DNA of 22,422 nt from Chara braunii (lineage: Eukaryota > Streptophyta > Charophyceae > Charales > Characeae), in NCBI GenBank assembly GCA_003427395.1, contig BFEA01000139.1:123942-146363 (forward strand), written 5' to 3'. Below, one piece after another: positions 8,590 to 17,639 of this stretch (position 1 is the first letter of the stretch; each line of letters begins with the position of its first letter). The notes under the pieces are model-generated. The model was not told where the DNA came from, ran no database searches, and was given only the letters and a program-made list of their open reading frames with translations. A program made the translations under genes and the position numbers.

Positions 8590-8700
8590 ATCTGAAAGAA
8601 AAGAAGTTATGGAGAACAGAAAACCTAAGCATCTTTTGCCTCAGGGTTACAGCAAAATTCTTTACCGAATTGAAAATTAGAGAAAAGAAATTGAAACTAA
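8590..8700 (-). repeat. Dispersed T-rich repeat, copy on minus strand
   Basis: Read on the minus strand this contains GGTAAAGAATTTTGCTGTAA, then CCCTGAGGCAAAA and T-rich sequence. The plus strand at about 17399-17432 carries GGTAAAGAATTTGGTTGTAA, then CGTTGAGGCAAA and T-rich sequence. Both copies lie close to a G or C homopolymer run. They are two copies of one repeat family in opposite orientation. Confidence 0.65.
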
Positions 8701-9527
8701 AAAATGCCCCCCCCCCCCCGTCCTCCCCCCTCTGCCCAGGCAAGTGGTCCAGGGCGAGTCTGGTGCCTAGCTCACATCAAGAAAAGAAGTTTCAAAAACA
8801 TGTGTAAATGAATCAGACCACAGGCGTACCACTGCATACCAACTTTTGGCTGAGTGTGGGAAAATAGCGGGCCTCGGGTGGGCCTCCGACCTTTTCGGAT
8901 GGCCGAAACAAAACGACCGCCACCGATCAGATTTATCAATGGCAGCCGTCGTCGGGCCCGGCCTCCGAGTTTTCAGGAGTTTGGGAAAACTGCCAGTTTT
9001 CCCTAATTTCCCAACACTGGGCGAGGTACTAGTGGTTTAACACAAATGAAAAAGCTGGTTATTAGATAGCTGATTTCCGTGTAGTTAGGGAAATTTCACA
9101 TTTTTTCTGATGCCTGTGTAGTCTATGTCAATCTCTTACCTCTATGTGCATTGCGGTTGTGTACGTCACAATACTTCCACCGAGTTGTGTAACATGTTTG
9201 GCGCACTCACTGGCCCGTCATGAAGACTTGTATATCCCTCTTTCTGTCTCATCCCTCTTAGTTTTTGTGTGAATGTGAATGATCCCTCCCTCTGTCTCAT
9301 CCCCCTTGTATCAGACCATGCAGCAAAAGTCTCCGAATTGCCAGCAAGAGCATTTCAAATTCTTGCCCTCCTCAGCATTCATCTGAATGTGCAGGCATGA
9401 GTTTGCACGATCTATCTTGAAATGAGAATTCCTGATGCGAAATGTGCTGTTGGGATTTCGCTTACCACTTGTATAGTCTGAAGTTGTAACGTCTGTCCGT
9501 GTTTTTTATTGACCCTGTTGACTGCAG

Positions 9528-9849
9528 ACACTTCAACATGAAGCGCATCAGGCTGGTCTGGTCACGGATATGGTCTGTATTGTCGGACTATTTCGTCACT
9601 GTTGGATGCATGGAGAATTTGTCGGTTGCCATGTATGCAGTGGACTCGCTGCGGCAGCTTGCAATGAAGTTCTTGGAGAGGGATGAATTGGCGAATTACA
9701 ACTTCCAGAACGAATTTTTGAAGCCTTTTTCAGTTGTCATGCGGAAGAGCAGTGCGGTCGAAATCCGGGAGTTGATCATCCGATGTGTCTCGCAAATGGT
9801 GTTTGCACGGGTCGCAAATGTGAAGTCTGGATGGAAGACAATGTTCATG
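9528..9849 (+). CDS. BIG: BIG-type ARF-GEF, exon F (Sec7/BIG1-like HDS domain)
   Basis: Base 9528 completes Ser632, then 107 codons give residues 633-739. HFNMKRIRLVWSRIWSVLSD YF is the core of the HDS domain shared by BIG, Sec7p and Mon2-like proteins. It is followed by SVAMYAVDSLRQLAMKFLER, ELANYNFQNEFLKPF, VVMRKSSAVEIRELIIRCVS and NVKSGWKTMFM. The acceptor is TTGACTGCAG and the donor ATG/GTACGT lies after 9849 in phase 0. Exon G continues the same conserved block, so nothing is missing across the 5.7-kb intron that follows. Confidence 0.95.
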
Positions 9850-9983
9850 GTACGTCTGTTATTGAAGATGTGAGGGATATCCTCCTTTCAGATGTATCAA
9901 ACTGAATCGCACATTTTATGTATATCACGAAGCAGAGAATTGAAATCAAAGCAGCGATCCGGACGCGCAGACAGGGCGGCCTC

Positions 9984-10153
9984 TGTCCCAGTAGCTGCGC
10001 CCAGGGCCCTTCCAGAATGTGACCTGGGTCTCAGCATCTTTGCTGGGCCCCAGCTTCTGCAACCAACCGAGCTACCCATTGGTTGGAGATACTGTAGCAA
10101 CCAACCTTCGGGCTCCCATTGTGCTCACATCGGCCTGTACTCAGGCCCAAACA
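9984..10153 (-). repeat. TG...CA repeat copy 1, possible 3' LTR (minus element)
   Basis: On the minus strand it starts TGTTTGGGCCTGAGTACAGG and ends GCAGCTACTGGGACA. It matches 14190-14393 in the same orientation through several long blocks, with indels. Similarity continues a few bases past both ends, so the exact borders are uncertain. A Pol III A-box-like stretch, TAGCTCGGTTGG, lies inside on the minus strand, so a tRNA-derived short element is an alternative to an LTR. Confidence 0.55.
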
Positions 10154-10268
10154 AATTATTGCTGGCCGGATGGGGCCCCAAAGGCTGGCTGCTGATGCTG
10201 CAGAAGAACTGCCACCTGTTGCTATTGTGGCAGTGGCGGCTGAACATCCTGAGCACCTTGTTGTTAGG

Positions 10269-11796
10269 GCATCTACTCCTACTGTGACCATACTGGTCAC
10301 CTTTCAGACAGGCTCCCTTCAAGAACCTACTCCGCCAGGCCCTCCTTGACCCAACCACGTGCACGGGTGCCTGTTCCTGGACCCCTGGACCGACCCCCCA
10401 TCGAAGAACCAGCCTTCTCAGCCTTTGCCACAGCCACTACCTTTCCCTGTGAAGTATAGTGACTGGTACTGCACCCTGCAGTTCCTACGAGGTCTGGAGG
10501 GTCCTCTACCTCCTCCAGATTCCCATCGGCATTGACATAGAGAAGGTGACCTGCTTTCATCCTCCAGTCCTGGGGCAAGTTCTTCTTCTGCCCAGCAACA
10601 GCACCCTGAATAGCACTACTTAGCTTGGCCTCGAAGTCCAGTGCCAACTTGCTCAGGCTCGTGATGCCGTTCTTGGCAGTTGTGGCCTCATTGACTAGCA
10701 GGGAGACACCTCAGATACGTAAACATCTTGTGCCCGTGTACAGTACGCCTGGGACCATTATCAGTTTCTCTACCCTTTCTGTGACCTCCCGTACACGCCT
10801 ACACCTCCTTTTCTCCAGGCCTTCCGCTCGTCTGAAGCGCGCTGTGCCTGCTGGCGCTCATGCCATGGCTTCCACAAGGGTCATAAACTGATCTAGTGAG
10901 ATCGTAGCAGGCAATTCAGCCATATGCCTTTGATTCCCAGCTGCTGGTATCACACCATGCAGCAACGATCAGCTCCTTGTCTAAATGCGTGTCTTTTGTC
11001 CTCACGTACACCGGCACAGACCTGAGCCACGTATTAAGGTTCTCATCTTTTTTTGTCCCCTGAGCGAGTGTCAGGCTGTGCAATGGATGCCTTCTGGACT
11101 TACGGTGTTGTTCCCCCACCTACAGGACCTGTAGATGAGGAAGCCTGCATCTGCACTGTAGCTGCAGATGCCTGAGACACACAATGTTGCACCCTGGTCT
11201 GAGAAAAACCTGCTGAACTACCGCCTGGGGGCTGTATGCCATACATAGGTATAAACGGCTGTGAGGAGTGGCAGACTCATTGGCAGCTGCCCTACAGGCC
11301 GAAGAACTGGCTGCGTAGCACTGGCGGGGAGCGGTCTCCTCTGCCCTCCTAATTCTAACAATATCTGGTCTTGGTTGGAAAGGAGAGAATCTACCTTGCT
11401 CTCTAAAGATTCCAGAGCCTGATAAATGCCCAGAACAATCGTTCTCAGCAATCCCTCAGCTGGACCAAACACATTTTCATCCAGTTCCTCTAGTTCTGTC
11501 TTATCCACCTGCAAACTGCCTAGTCTAGCTTCCTCTCTCTCGCTCTTCTGGCTCTATTTTCAGCCTCCTCTCTCTCGCTCCTCTTGCTCTATTTTCAGCC
11601 TCCTCTCTCTTCCTCTTCTGGCTCCATTTTCAGCCTCCTCTCTCTCGCTCTTCTCTCTATTTTCAGCCTCCTGAAGCTGGGTTGCTAACTGCTGCCGAAG
11701 GGACTCGCCCTCCTTGACCTCGAAGTGCTCTGCGGTAAATCTGGATGGCTGCGCGCCAGCCATCTGACTACCTGAGGATCCCGCTGATCCTCCCAT
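10269..11796 (-). pseudogene. Broken retrotransposon gag (capsid-like part and zinc knuckle)
   Basis: Minus-strand open pieces lie in one order: 11796-11560 (starts MGGSAGSSGS; Glu/Arg-rich, probably helical), 11514-11218 (short helical segment around LESLESKVDSLLSNQDQ), 11119-10916 (capsid-like NLNTWLRSVPVYVRTK) and 10647-10327 (basic Gly/Arg tail). A zinc knuckle then follows at 10310-10269. The knuckle keeps the C-x2-C-x4-H-x4-C spacing in CLKGDQYGHSRSRC, but the second Cys is Gly. Stops and frame changes separate the pieces, so no intact protein is made. The family call (LTR retrotransposon, probably Ty3-like) rests on the knuckle and the overall gag layout. Confidence 0.6.
11532..11666 (-). 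repeat. 35-bp minisatellite inside the gag remnant
   Basis: Four units of about 32-35 bp, each ending ATTTTCAG on the plus strand, are arranged head to tail. On the minus strand they read GAGGCTGAAAAT followed by purine-rich AGAGCGAGAG sequence and give Glu/Arg-rich peptides. A 35-bp unit is not a multiple of three, so each added copy shifts the frame. Confidence 0.85.
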
Positions 11797-14189
11797 TCAC
11801 TGAGCGGCCCCACTTTGGGTGCTCTGACCACTGGCCTGCATGACCGTGTCTTCCAATGGCCTAGCTGCAGATGCAGAGACCCGCTGTGCCCTGTCCAACC
11901 GCCCCCTGGCCTCCTGGAATGTTTACGCTAAACGACTGTTCTACATGTGATCCTGGTGTCAGCTATTCCCTCACTGTCACTGCTCTCTTCGCTCATCAGC
12001 AAGAGATGGAATAAATCAAGTAAAAATAACATACCAACTCAGAACTTCAGAATACTGCCCGACAGTAGTTGCAGATATTAATAGACCCTACAGATGCTGT
12101 GTTTCTATCCGGTTAGTTCTATAATTGACGATGCAGTAAGCAAACTGATAGGGTAGAGTTATGTTCCTAACAAACCGATGTGGCTTTCTCTTTCCCTTTT
12201 CTTTATTCTTTTTTTTTTGAACTTTTTCAGTATTTTTTTCAAAATGTCTATTTTCATTAAAAAATCCACCGTCTTCTCCCCATATGGGGGACATTTGTGT
12301 TTTCTCTCAATATTTTTTTCTCGCCTCACACTAGCTACCTCTATCTATATGCCCTACCCACAAGCCCTACAAGGCAGATAATGGACCACAGCTATTCAAG
12401 AGGAACAACTACCCTTCTGTACTTGGGTTCAGGGTCGAGCAACTAGACTACCCACTAAGCGCACCAAACGAGGACTTCCTGTGTCTACCAGCTAAGCACT
12501 ACCCTTGAATTCACTAACTGAAGCTAAGCTATCCTAAGGTTATGGGTCTGCGCCTACCCAACTCTACTCTGTGTGGGGAGCAGTACCCAAGATCCAAACA
12601 CCTGGCGTGGGCTGGAAAGCCAAATGCAACTTCCACAGCTGGCCAGGAGGGACAAGCCGACTTTCTCAGCCGGTGAACCTGAAGCATGCCACAGGTGGTC
12701 GTCGAAAGGATGATGTGGGGCCACAAACTCCTGTGTACCACTTACGTCCTCAACCGACTGAGCTAGGCCGGTTGGCCTTTTGTGACCAGGCGTTCTATCC
12801 GGGTGAAGACAGTAGTTTTCAGCTGGAACCTACTCATTTCTACATGCTCCTGATCATCTTTGCCAATGACACCTTCAGGGTTAATATTGAAAGGAGCGTT
12901 GACTTAGTGTGATCGGGTCCACCCCTTTGCCCAAGCATACAATGACTGGCCGGCCCCGTTCACCATCCGCCCTTTATAGATGGTCCGGTAACACATCTAC
13001 CCCCGTAGAACTGGCCAGACCGCTGCTGCTTCTATGTGCAGCAAGAGCAAAAGGACTTTCAGCGCCTTGCATGTGTGTACTAAGCCCTGTGGGTTGATAT
13101 TGATTGTGAACCAGTGCTTCATACTCTCAGGGCACTTCACAGGCACCGCCATTCTCCCACCAGATGCGCCAGAAGAATGCGGGCTCTGCTCTCTAATGCG
13201 TTACCAGGGGATGACTCTCAAGCAGGATTCACTTCCTCACGTAAGAAGCAACAAAGGAAGGTAGATAGGGTCAGAGACAACTTACCTTAAATGGTGACCC
13301 CAACCACAGATGCCTCACCAATGGTGACGACATGCATTTCGTTGACCTGTCGTAGCATTGGAACCACCGACAATACGATGCAAGTGCCTCCGTTGCAAAT
13401 GCCACGCCGCCTCACTCGCATGACCAAGTATGCACCCATTATTTTTCCAAGCCTCCTGCCGCGCCCCCCTTTATCCAGGGACCAACAATCGCCACAGCAC
13501 AATTGTACTTGCACTGGAGCCGACTGGAGTAGGCCCTTGAACCAGCTCCAGTACCAAATTGCAAGGAAATGAGCTATGCGAATGACAACAAACCAAATTG
13601 CAGCATTCCACAGAAATCCAGATAGGTTTGAGCCCGAACTGAGCGCAGATTGTCAACCTAGATAGCACCAAGTAAGTACGAGCAAAGCGCATCGAAGTCA
13701 CATGATAATGAAGCCCTGTTCTCGCCTCCGATCACCAATGGCAACAATGTAGAATTCCTACATAACCAGATGGCTCCTATTGACCTGGACTCCTAGCTCC
13801 AACAGGTCTACAGTGAAGATCATGAACCCAATGAGGATTGTAGACTCTGTGTGGATGGCCGGCTTCTCCTCCAACGGGTACGTGCTTCTTTACACCGCTT
13901 GCACCTCGTCTTCCCCGACACAGTTCCTCTCGGCCCGATGACCAGTGCCATACCCCACCGGCTAAGCATGGATGCGGCCCGGCTATGGCCGCCGCTTGCT
14001 ACCAGCTGCGGCTAGGCTGTTTCTTCCCGTGCGTCCCGCCAGCGCCCTGTTTCCCTCTGGCCAGGCTCTTCTCAAGCAGGCAAGCGCTCCAGCAGCGCTG
14101 CGGCATCCAGCCAGCCAGAATGTTGTGAGCGAGCTCACCTCACTTTGTTCTGGTTGGATGGGCGAGGCAGGCCTGGACTAGCCGGCCTC
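11797..14189. other. Unassigned 2.4 kb between gag remnant and right-hand repeat
   Basis: I see no convincing coding sequence, tRNA or structured repeat here. Around 12185-12260 the plus strand is T-rich, like the dispersed repeat at 8.6 and 17.4 kb, but without its diagnostic core. Open stretches at 12571-12912 (plus) and 13514-13287 (minus) carry no recognisable motif. If the gag element is real, this would be its 5' leader. Confidence 0.5.
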
Positions 14190-14393
14190 TGTCCCAGTAG
14201 CTGCGGCCAGGGCCCTTCCAGAATGTCGCTTGGGCTCCACTATAAGTGGCGTGGGCCCCAGCATCTGCAACCAAGCGAGCCACCGGTTGGTTGAAGATGC
14301 TGTGTGCAGCAACCAACCTTTGGGGCCCCATTATGCTCCCATTGGGCTGTATTCCATGGGGCTGTAATATGCCGCTGTTTTCAGGCCCTAACA
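14190..14393 (-). repeat. TG...CA repeat copy 2, possible 5' LTR (minus element)
   Basis: Direct copy of 9984-10153 with about 34 bp more sequence. On the minus strand it starts TGTTAGGGCCTGAA and ends GCAGCTACTGGGACA. It contains CAACCAAG...GGTTGGTTG inverted arms and the blocks CCAGGGCCCTTCCAGAATGT and AGCAACCAACCTT, shared with copy 1. Confidence 0.55.
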
Positions 14394-14955
14394 AATGATA
14401 GCAGGCCCGCCTTCACTTAGGGGGGGCGCAGCCTTTTCTTGCATTGTCGAGAGTCTTGAAGCCTCGCGCAGAGTTGAAATCAATGTTCACTGCTCCTGTG
14501 GTTGTTCTCTGTGTGGTTCAACGAGAGTGCCTTCCAGATTATCACAGTGGCATCACCTTGTTGTCAGGGATAATCAGGGGCATTTCTGCAAGCCTAGACC
14601 AACAGGAAAAAGCAGCTTGGTTTTAGGGCAAGCAGTTGTTCTAATATCCCCACTCTGCTTTTCTGTCTTTTCCCGCCAGGCTTATTGTCTTTTCATCGTA
14701 ATTTCATGGTTGGCTTTCTTTGTCTGATTCTCCCCTTTCGGCGATCTGGCTCATGGAGTCCCAGAAGTCTGGTCAGGACTTTCCCTTGGTTCACAAATGA
14801 TGTGTGAAAGAGTCTAGTAGCCAACCAGGTTGTACAGCAGTAAGTTGGCCCGATTGACTACAATCAATGGCTGTAGTGAGTTAAGGAAACGGTCCAGAGT
14901 GAAGGCCAGGGCACGCTTCTTTTGCCTCACCATTCAACCTGAAATGGTCCTTGCT

Positions 14956-15052
14956 CACGACTGATTTACGAACACGAGTTGGTGCTCACTGGTCCTCGCA
15001 TGCTAACAGCTTGTTGATAGCAGAGACACGACTGGTTTATGAACACGAGTTG
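14956..15052 (+). repeat. Direct repeat, 71-bp spacing
   Basis: CACGACTGATTTACGAACAC plus GAGTTG at 14956 recurs as CACGACTGGTTTATGAACAC plus GAGTTG at 15027. It is a small local duplication in intron 6. Confidence 0.75.
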
Positions 15053-15435
15053 CTGATAGCCTTACTGTGTGCTCATCATTTGGAAGGTTAAAGTGAGGTT
15101 ATGCAAGTGCAGCCAGTTTCAGAATGGGCTGTTTCTCGCACATGGTTCGTTATGCAGCCTGTGCAAAGCACCATTACCTACAAGCGTCTTTTGGCTGAGG
15201 CAGATTTCCCATGTATGCCAAAAGAAAGTGAACCGCCACAGTGGCACTTTTTCTTTCGTGTTTTGGCTGGCACCGCCAGCCATTTTGGTTCAGTAGCACT
15301 GTTCATCCAAAGTCTTCGGATTGTCGTATTTTCGGTTCTCAACTTTGCCTGGAAAAGGTAGCGGCTGTTTAAGTAAATAATCTCATCGGACTGCTATTTC
15401 TCTGTGTGATTGTGTGTGCTGGAATGTGGCTGGAA

Positions 15436-15486
<51 letters not shown>
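15436..15486 (+). repeat. Compound (TG)n(AG)n microsatellite
   Basis: TG dinucleotides from 15436 to about 15458 switch to AG up to 15486, in the same order as at 3161-3266 and 5335-5381. It lies about 105 bp upstream of the TG-tract acceptor of exon G. Confidence 0.95.
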
Positions 15487-15492
<6 letters not shown>

Positions 15493-15570
15493 ACAACTGT
15501 GTTACTATCTGTGATGGATGTATGGTTTTTGCAATTGTGTGGGAAACAGGGCTGACTGAGTGGTTGCACG

Positions 15571-15591
15571 GGTGTGTGTGTGTGTGTGCAG
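15571..15591 (+). promoter_or_regulatory. 3' splice site with TG repeat in place of the pyrimidine tract
   Basis: GGTGTGTGTGTGTGTGTGCAG ends at 15591, directly before exon G. Conserved protein sequence begins at the next base (VFTTAASDDQKNIV), and the phase fits exon F, so the acceptor is secure. It has no run of pyrimidines. Plant introns tolerate U-rich tracts, but a pure UG tract at this place is unusual and its length may affect splicing. Confidence 0.75.
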
Positions 15592-15928
15592 GTGTTCACC
15601 ACAGCCGCTTCTGATGATCAGAAGAACATTGTCTTGCTGGCATTTACAACCATAGAAAAAATTGTCCGGGACTACTTCCCTTATATCACGGAGACCGAGA
15701 CAACCACATTCACGGACTGTGTAAACTGTTTGATTGCCTTCACAAATAGTCGTTTCAGCAAGGATGTGAGCATCGATGCTATCAAGTTCCTACGTTTCTG
15801 TGCCGTGAAACTTGCAGAGGGCGAGCTCGGAAAACTGGGCAAAGAGGATGAGATAAAGAAGTCCAAACCTGTTACCCAGTTTACTGACAAGGATGACCAT
15901 GTTTACTTCTGGTTTCCCCTTCTTGCAG
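15592..15928 (+). CDS. BIG: BIG-type ARF-GEF, exon G (between HDS domains)
   Basis: Residues 740-851 plus the first base of codon 852. The sequence VFTTAASDDQKNIVLLAF, IVRDYFPYITETETTTFTDC, VNCLIAFTNSRFSKDVSIDA and IKFLRFCAVKLAEGELGK is strongly conserved in plant BIG proteins. A short Lys/Asp-rich variable stretch follows, then DDHVYFWFPLLAG. The exon ends GCA G with donor GTTTGT, a weak match to the usual GTAAGT. Exon H supplies GT to complete Gly852, as the family requires (LLAG then LSEL). The call and borders are firm. Confidence 0.94.
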
Positions 15929-16970
15929 GTTTGTAGACTCGCTGAACGAACATCCCCTTTTTCCCGTCGCTGCATGTGCCCCCTGCGATGTTTGTTGTAG
16001 TATTCTTATCCTCGCCTTTGTTTCTTTCTCTCTGTATTTCACTCCTCTGCTTATTTTGGGCTGTCCTTTTTGCCATGTCTGGGACTGTCGGTTGCTATCT
16101 ACTTTTGATCAACGATGCCATCTGTGTCTCAATACCGTCAGCTCGATTTTGACTCTGTTGCTTGGCCTTGTGTGTCGTTTGCTAGTGTGTTACACGATCC
16201 AACTCTCGATTTGTGTGTCTCTGATTGTTTCCCCCTTTTGGTCTTCTTTTTGATGTCGTTGGATATCCAATGGATCATGTGGTAAACTGATCAGAACAGA
16301 TGCCACACTTGATTGTAGCTGAAAGACTGAGAAAGGTATCGGTCATTCTTGTTCTGCTTCCCTTGAGCTGTCCTGTCAGTATACTGTCCACTTATTTCTT
16401 TCTCCTGGATCTTAGATTCCTAATCATTGGATCCTCTGTCGTTAGAGGTATTTTTTGTGCTGAATGCATTCTGTGGTTTATCGTACTTGTGGCGTGCAAG
16501 CTTCAGTGGTGCTGTGTATATCATTTGAGCTTATGGCTTGGTTGGGCAAGCAGGATGTTTAGAAACAATGGTTGGACAAGGTGACAGACACTTGCTCGTA
16601 TGCAATCATTAGCCCCGTGCACAGTGCTCTGCTCTGAATGATGCTTCTCTGTGCCTGGAACTAGTTTTTTGTCCTCCCTCTAAAAAGGACAGCGGACTGG
16701 AGATATCATCCTCGAACTGACTGACCGGATTGCTGAAGTTCGAACTGAGCCCCCCCCCCCCCCCCCAACAGGGTTGCCAGGCCGAACGTACGGAGGCCCC
16801 TAAGGTGACCCCCGAACGTTCGGTTATTCGGGTCCCCGTACGGGGCCCGAACTTGAAGGGGTTCGGACTCCGCAAAAAAATATTTTGGCACCTAAATATT
16901 ATTTTTTTTTTCTGATTTTTTTTTTGTGAGTTCTTTGTGATGTAAGGCATCTCCTAAATTTTGAAGCCAT

Positions 16971-17014
16971 TCAAAGATGGTGGTGTCAAAACTTGCTTGC
17001 CCACTCACTAATTT
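16971..17014 (+). repeat. 45-bp dispersed direct repeat, copy 1
   Basis: CAAAGATGGTGGTGTCAAAA followed by CTTGCTTGCCCACTC recurs at 17283-17327 with few changes, 312 bp further on. The hammerhead-like motif lies between the two copies. Confidence 0.8.
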
Positions 17015-17120
17015 GTTTTTTCTCTCTTTTCGCTTTTTGTTTTCCCTTTATTGCGGGGCATGAAAGAAATTGTTAGTTTTTCAAACTTTATTTGTAGATT
17101 CTCTATTATGTAAGATATTC

Positions 17121-17170
17121 AGCCTCCTGATGAGTCGGTGAAACTCCGACAAAACAGTTTGTCACAGCCC
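17121..17170 (+). ncRNA. Hammerhead-ribozyme-like motif, probably inactive
   Basis: The plus strand shows the core box CTGATGA (17127-17133), a 5-bp stem II GTCGG/CCGAC (17134-17138 with 17146-17150, loop TGAAACT), then AAA (17151-17153). A minimal stem III ACA/TGT (17154-17156 with 17160-17162, loop GTT) follows, and the cleavage triplet GTC ends at 17163. All core positions fit except G12, the general base, which is A (17151). Stem I is poor: only two of the first five pairs form, and two of the mismatches could be G-to-A decay. Known type I hammerheads with minimal stem III occur in Penelope-like elements and metazoan retrozymes. I infer a decayed copy. Confidence 0.42.
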
Positions 17171-17282
17171 CTCGTTTGTTGTCCTCTTCTCCCTCTCTGC
17201 CTACGGTTTACCGGGCAGTTCTATTTGACGATATATAAATTTTCATAGCATTTGGCAAAGCCAAGAAAAAAATGAAATATTG

Positions 17283-17327
17283 CCAAAGATGGCGGTGTCA
17301 AAAACGTGCTCGCCCACTCGATAATTT
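17283..17327 (+). repeat. 45-bp dispersed direct repeat, copy 2
   Basis: CAAAGATGGCGGTGTCAAAA followed by ACGTGCTCGCCCACTC matches 16971-17014 at about 85% by eye. Flanking sequence is T-rich in both copies but not clearly homologous. Confidence 0.8.
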
Positions 17328-17639
17328 CATTCTCGTTTTATTTTTTCTAATTTTTATTAGTATTATTTATTTTTAGTATTTGATTTTTATTTCAAATTTG
17401 GTAAAGAATTTGGTTGTAACGTTGAGGCAAATGTTGTTTAGTTTATTCTTATGCATAACATTTTTTTTTTCTGATTTTTTGGAATTCTTTTTTTTTTTTT
17501 TGGGGGGAGGGGGTTCCGCGTTCGTCCAAACGGCCGAACGCGTCGAGAGGGGTTCCGAACGTTCGGGCGTTCGAACCCGTCTCGAACGCCGGCAACCTTT
17601 CACCCACGTTAATTCAGAGCTGTTTTGCTCAACTGACTC

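Larger units (their letters stand above)
8119..9527 (+). other. Intron 5 (1409 bp)
   Basis: GT-AG intron in phase 2. It holds a poly(A)-ended GC-rich segment (about 8340-8525), a minus-strand copy of a dispersed T-rich repeat (about 8590-8700) beside a C run at 8707-8719, and unremarkable sequence from 8760 to 9527. The acceptor is TTGACTGCAG. Confidence 0.85.
9984..14393 (-). mobile_element. Candidate gag-only LTR retrotransposon remnant
   Basis: Two diverged direct repeats, each TGT...ACA, lie 4206 bp apart and enclose a decayed gag on the minus strand (11796 to 10269). Gag ends about 115 bp before the repeat that would be the 3' LTR, leaving no room for protease, reverse transcriptase, RNase H or integrase. 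I saw none of these elsewhere in the element on either strand. This is the layout of TR-GAG-type non-autonomous elements. Against it: I found no clear primer-binding site, polypurine tract or 5-bp target duplication, and about 2.4 kb between 11.8 and 14.19 kb is unassigned. Confidence 0.45.
9850..15591 (+). other. Intron 6 (5742 bp), largest complete intron
   Basis: Phase 0 intron. Its middle (9984-14393) is bounded by two direct copies of a 170-204 bp repeat and contains a broken minus-strand gag. The right part holds a 71-bp-spaced direct repeat (14956, 15027) and a TG/AG microsatellite (15436-15486). The intron ends in an unusual TG-tract acceptor. No intact gene is seen. The frame of the flanking exons is kept across it. 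Confidence 0.88.
16772..17597. mobile_element. Candidate inverted-repeat element with CpG-rich palindromic ends
   Basis: The left end reads GGTTGCCAGGCCGAACG (16772). The right end read inward on the minus strand is GGTTGCCGGCGTTCG (17597). Both ends then carry the 12-bp palindrome CCGAACGTTCGG (16812-16823 and 17555-17566). A C run precedes the left end and a G run lies just inside the right end. The inverted similarity covers only short blocks. It could be a degraded terminal-inverted-repeat element or two oppositely oriented copies of one short repeat. Confidence 0.35.
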
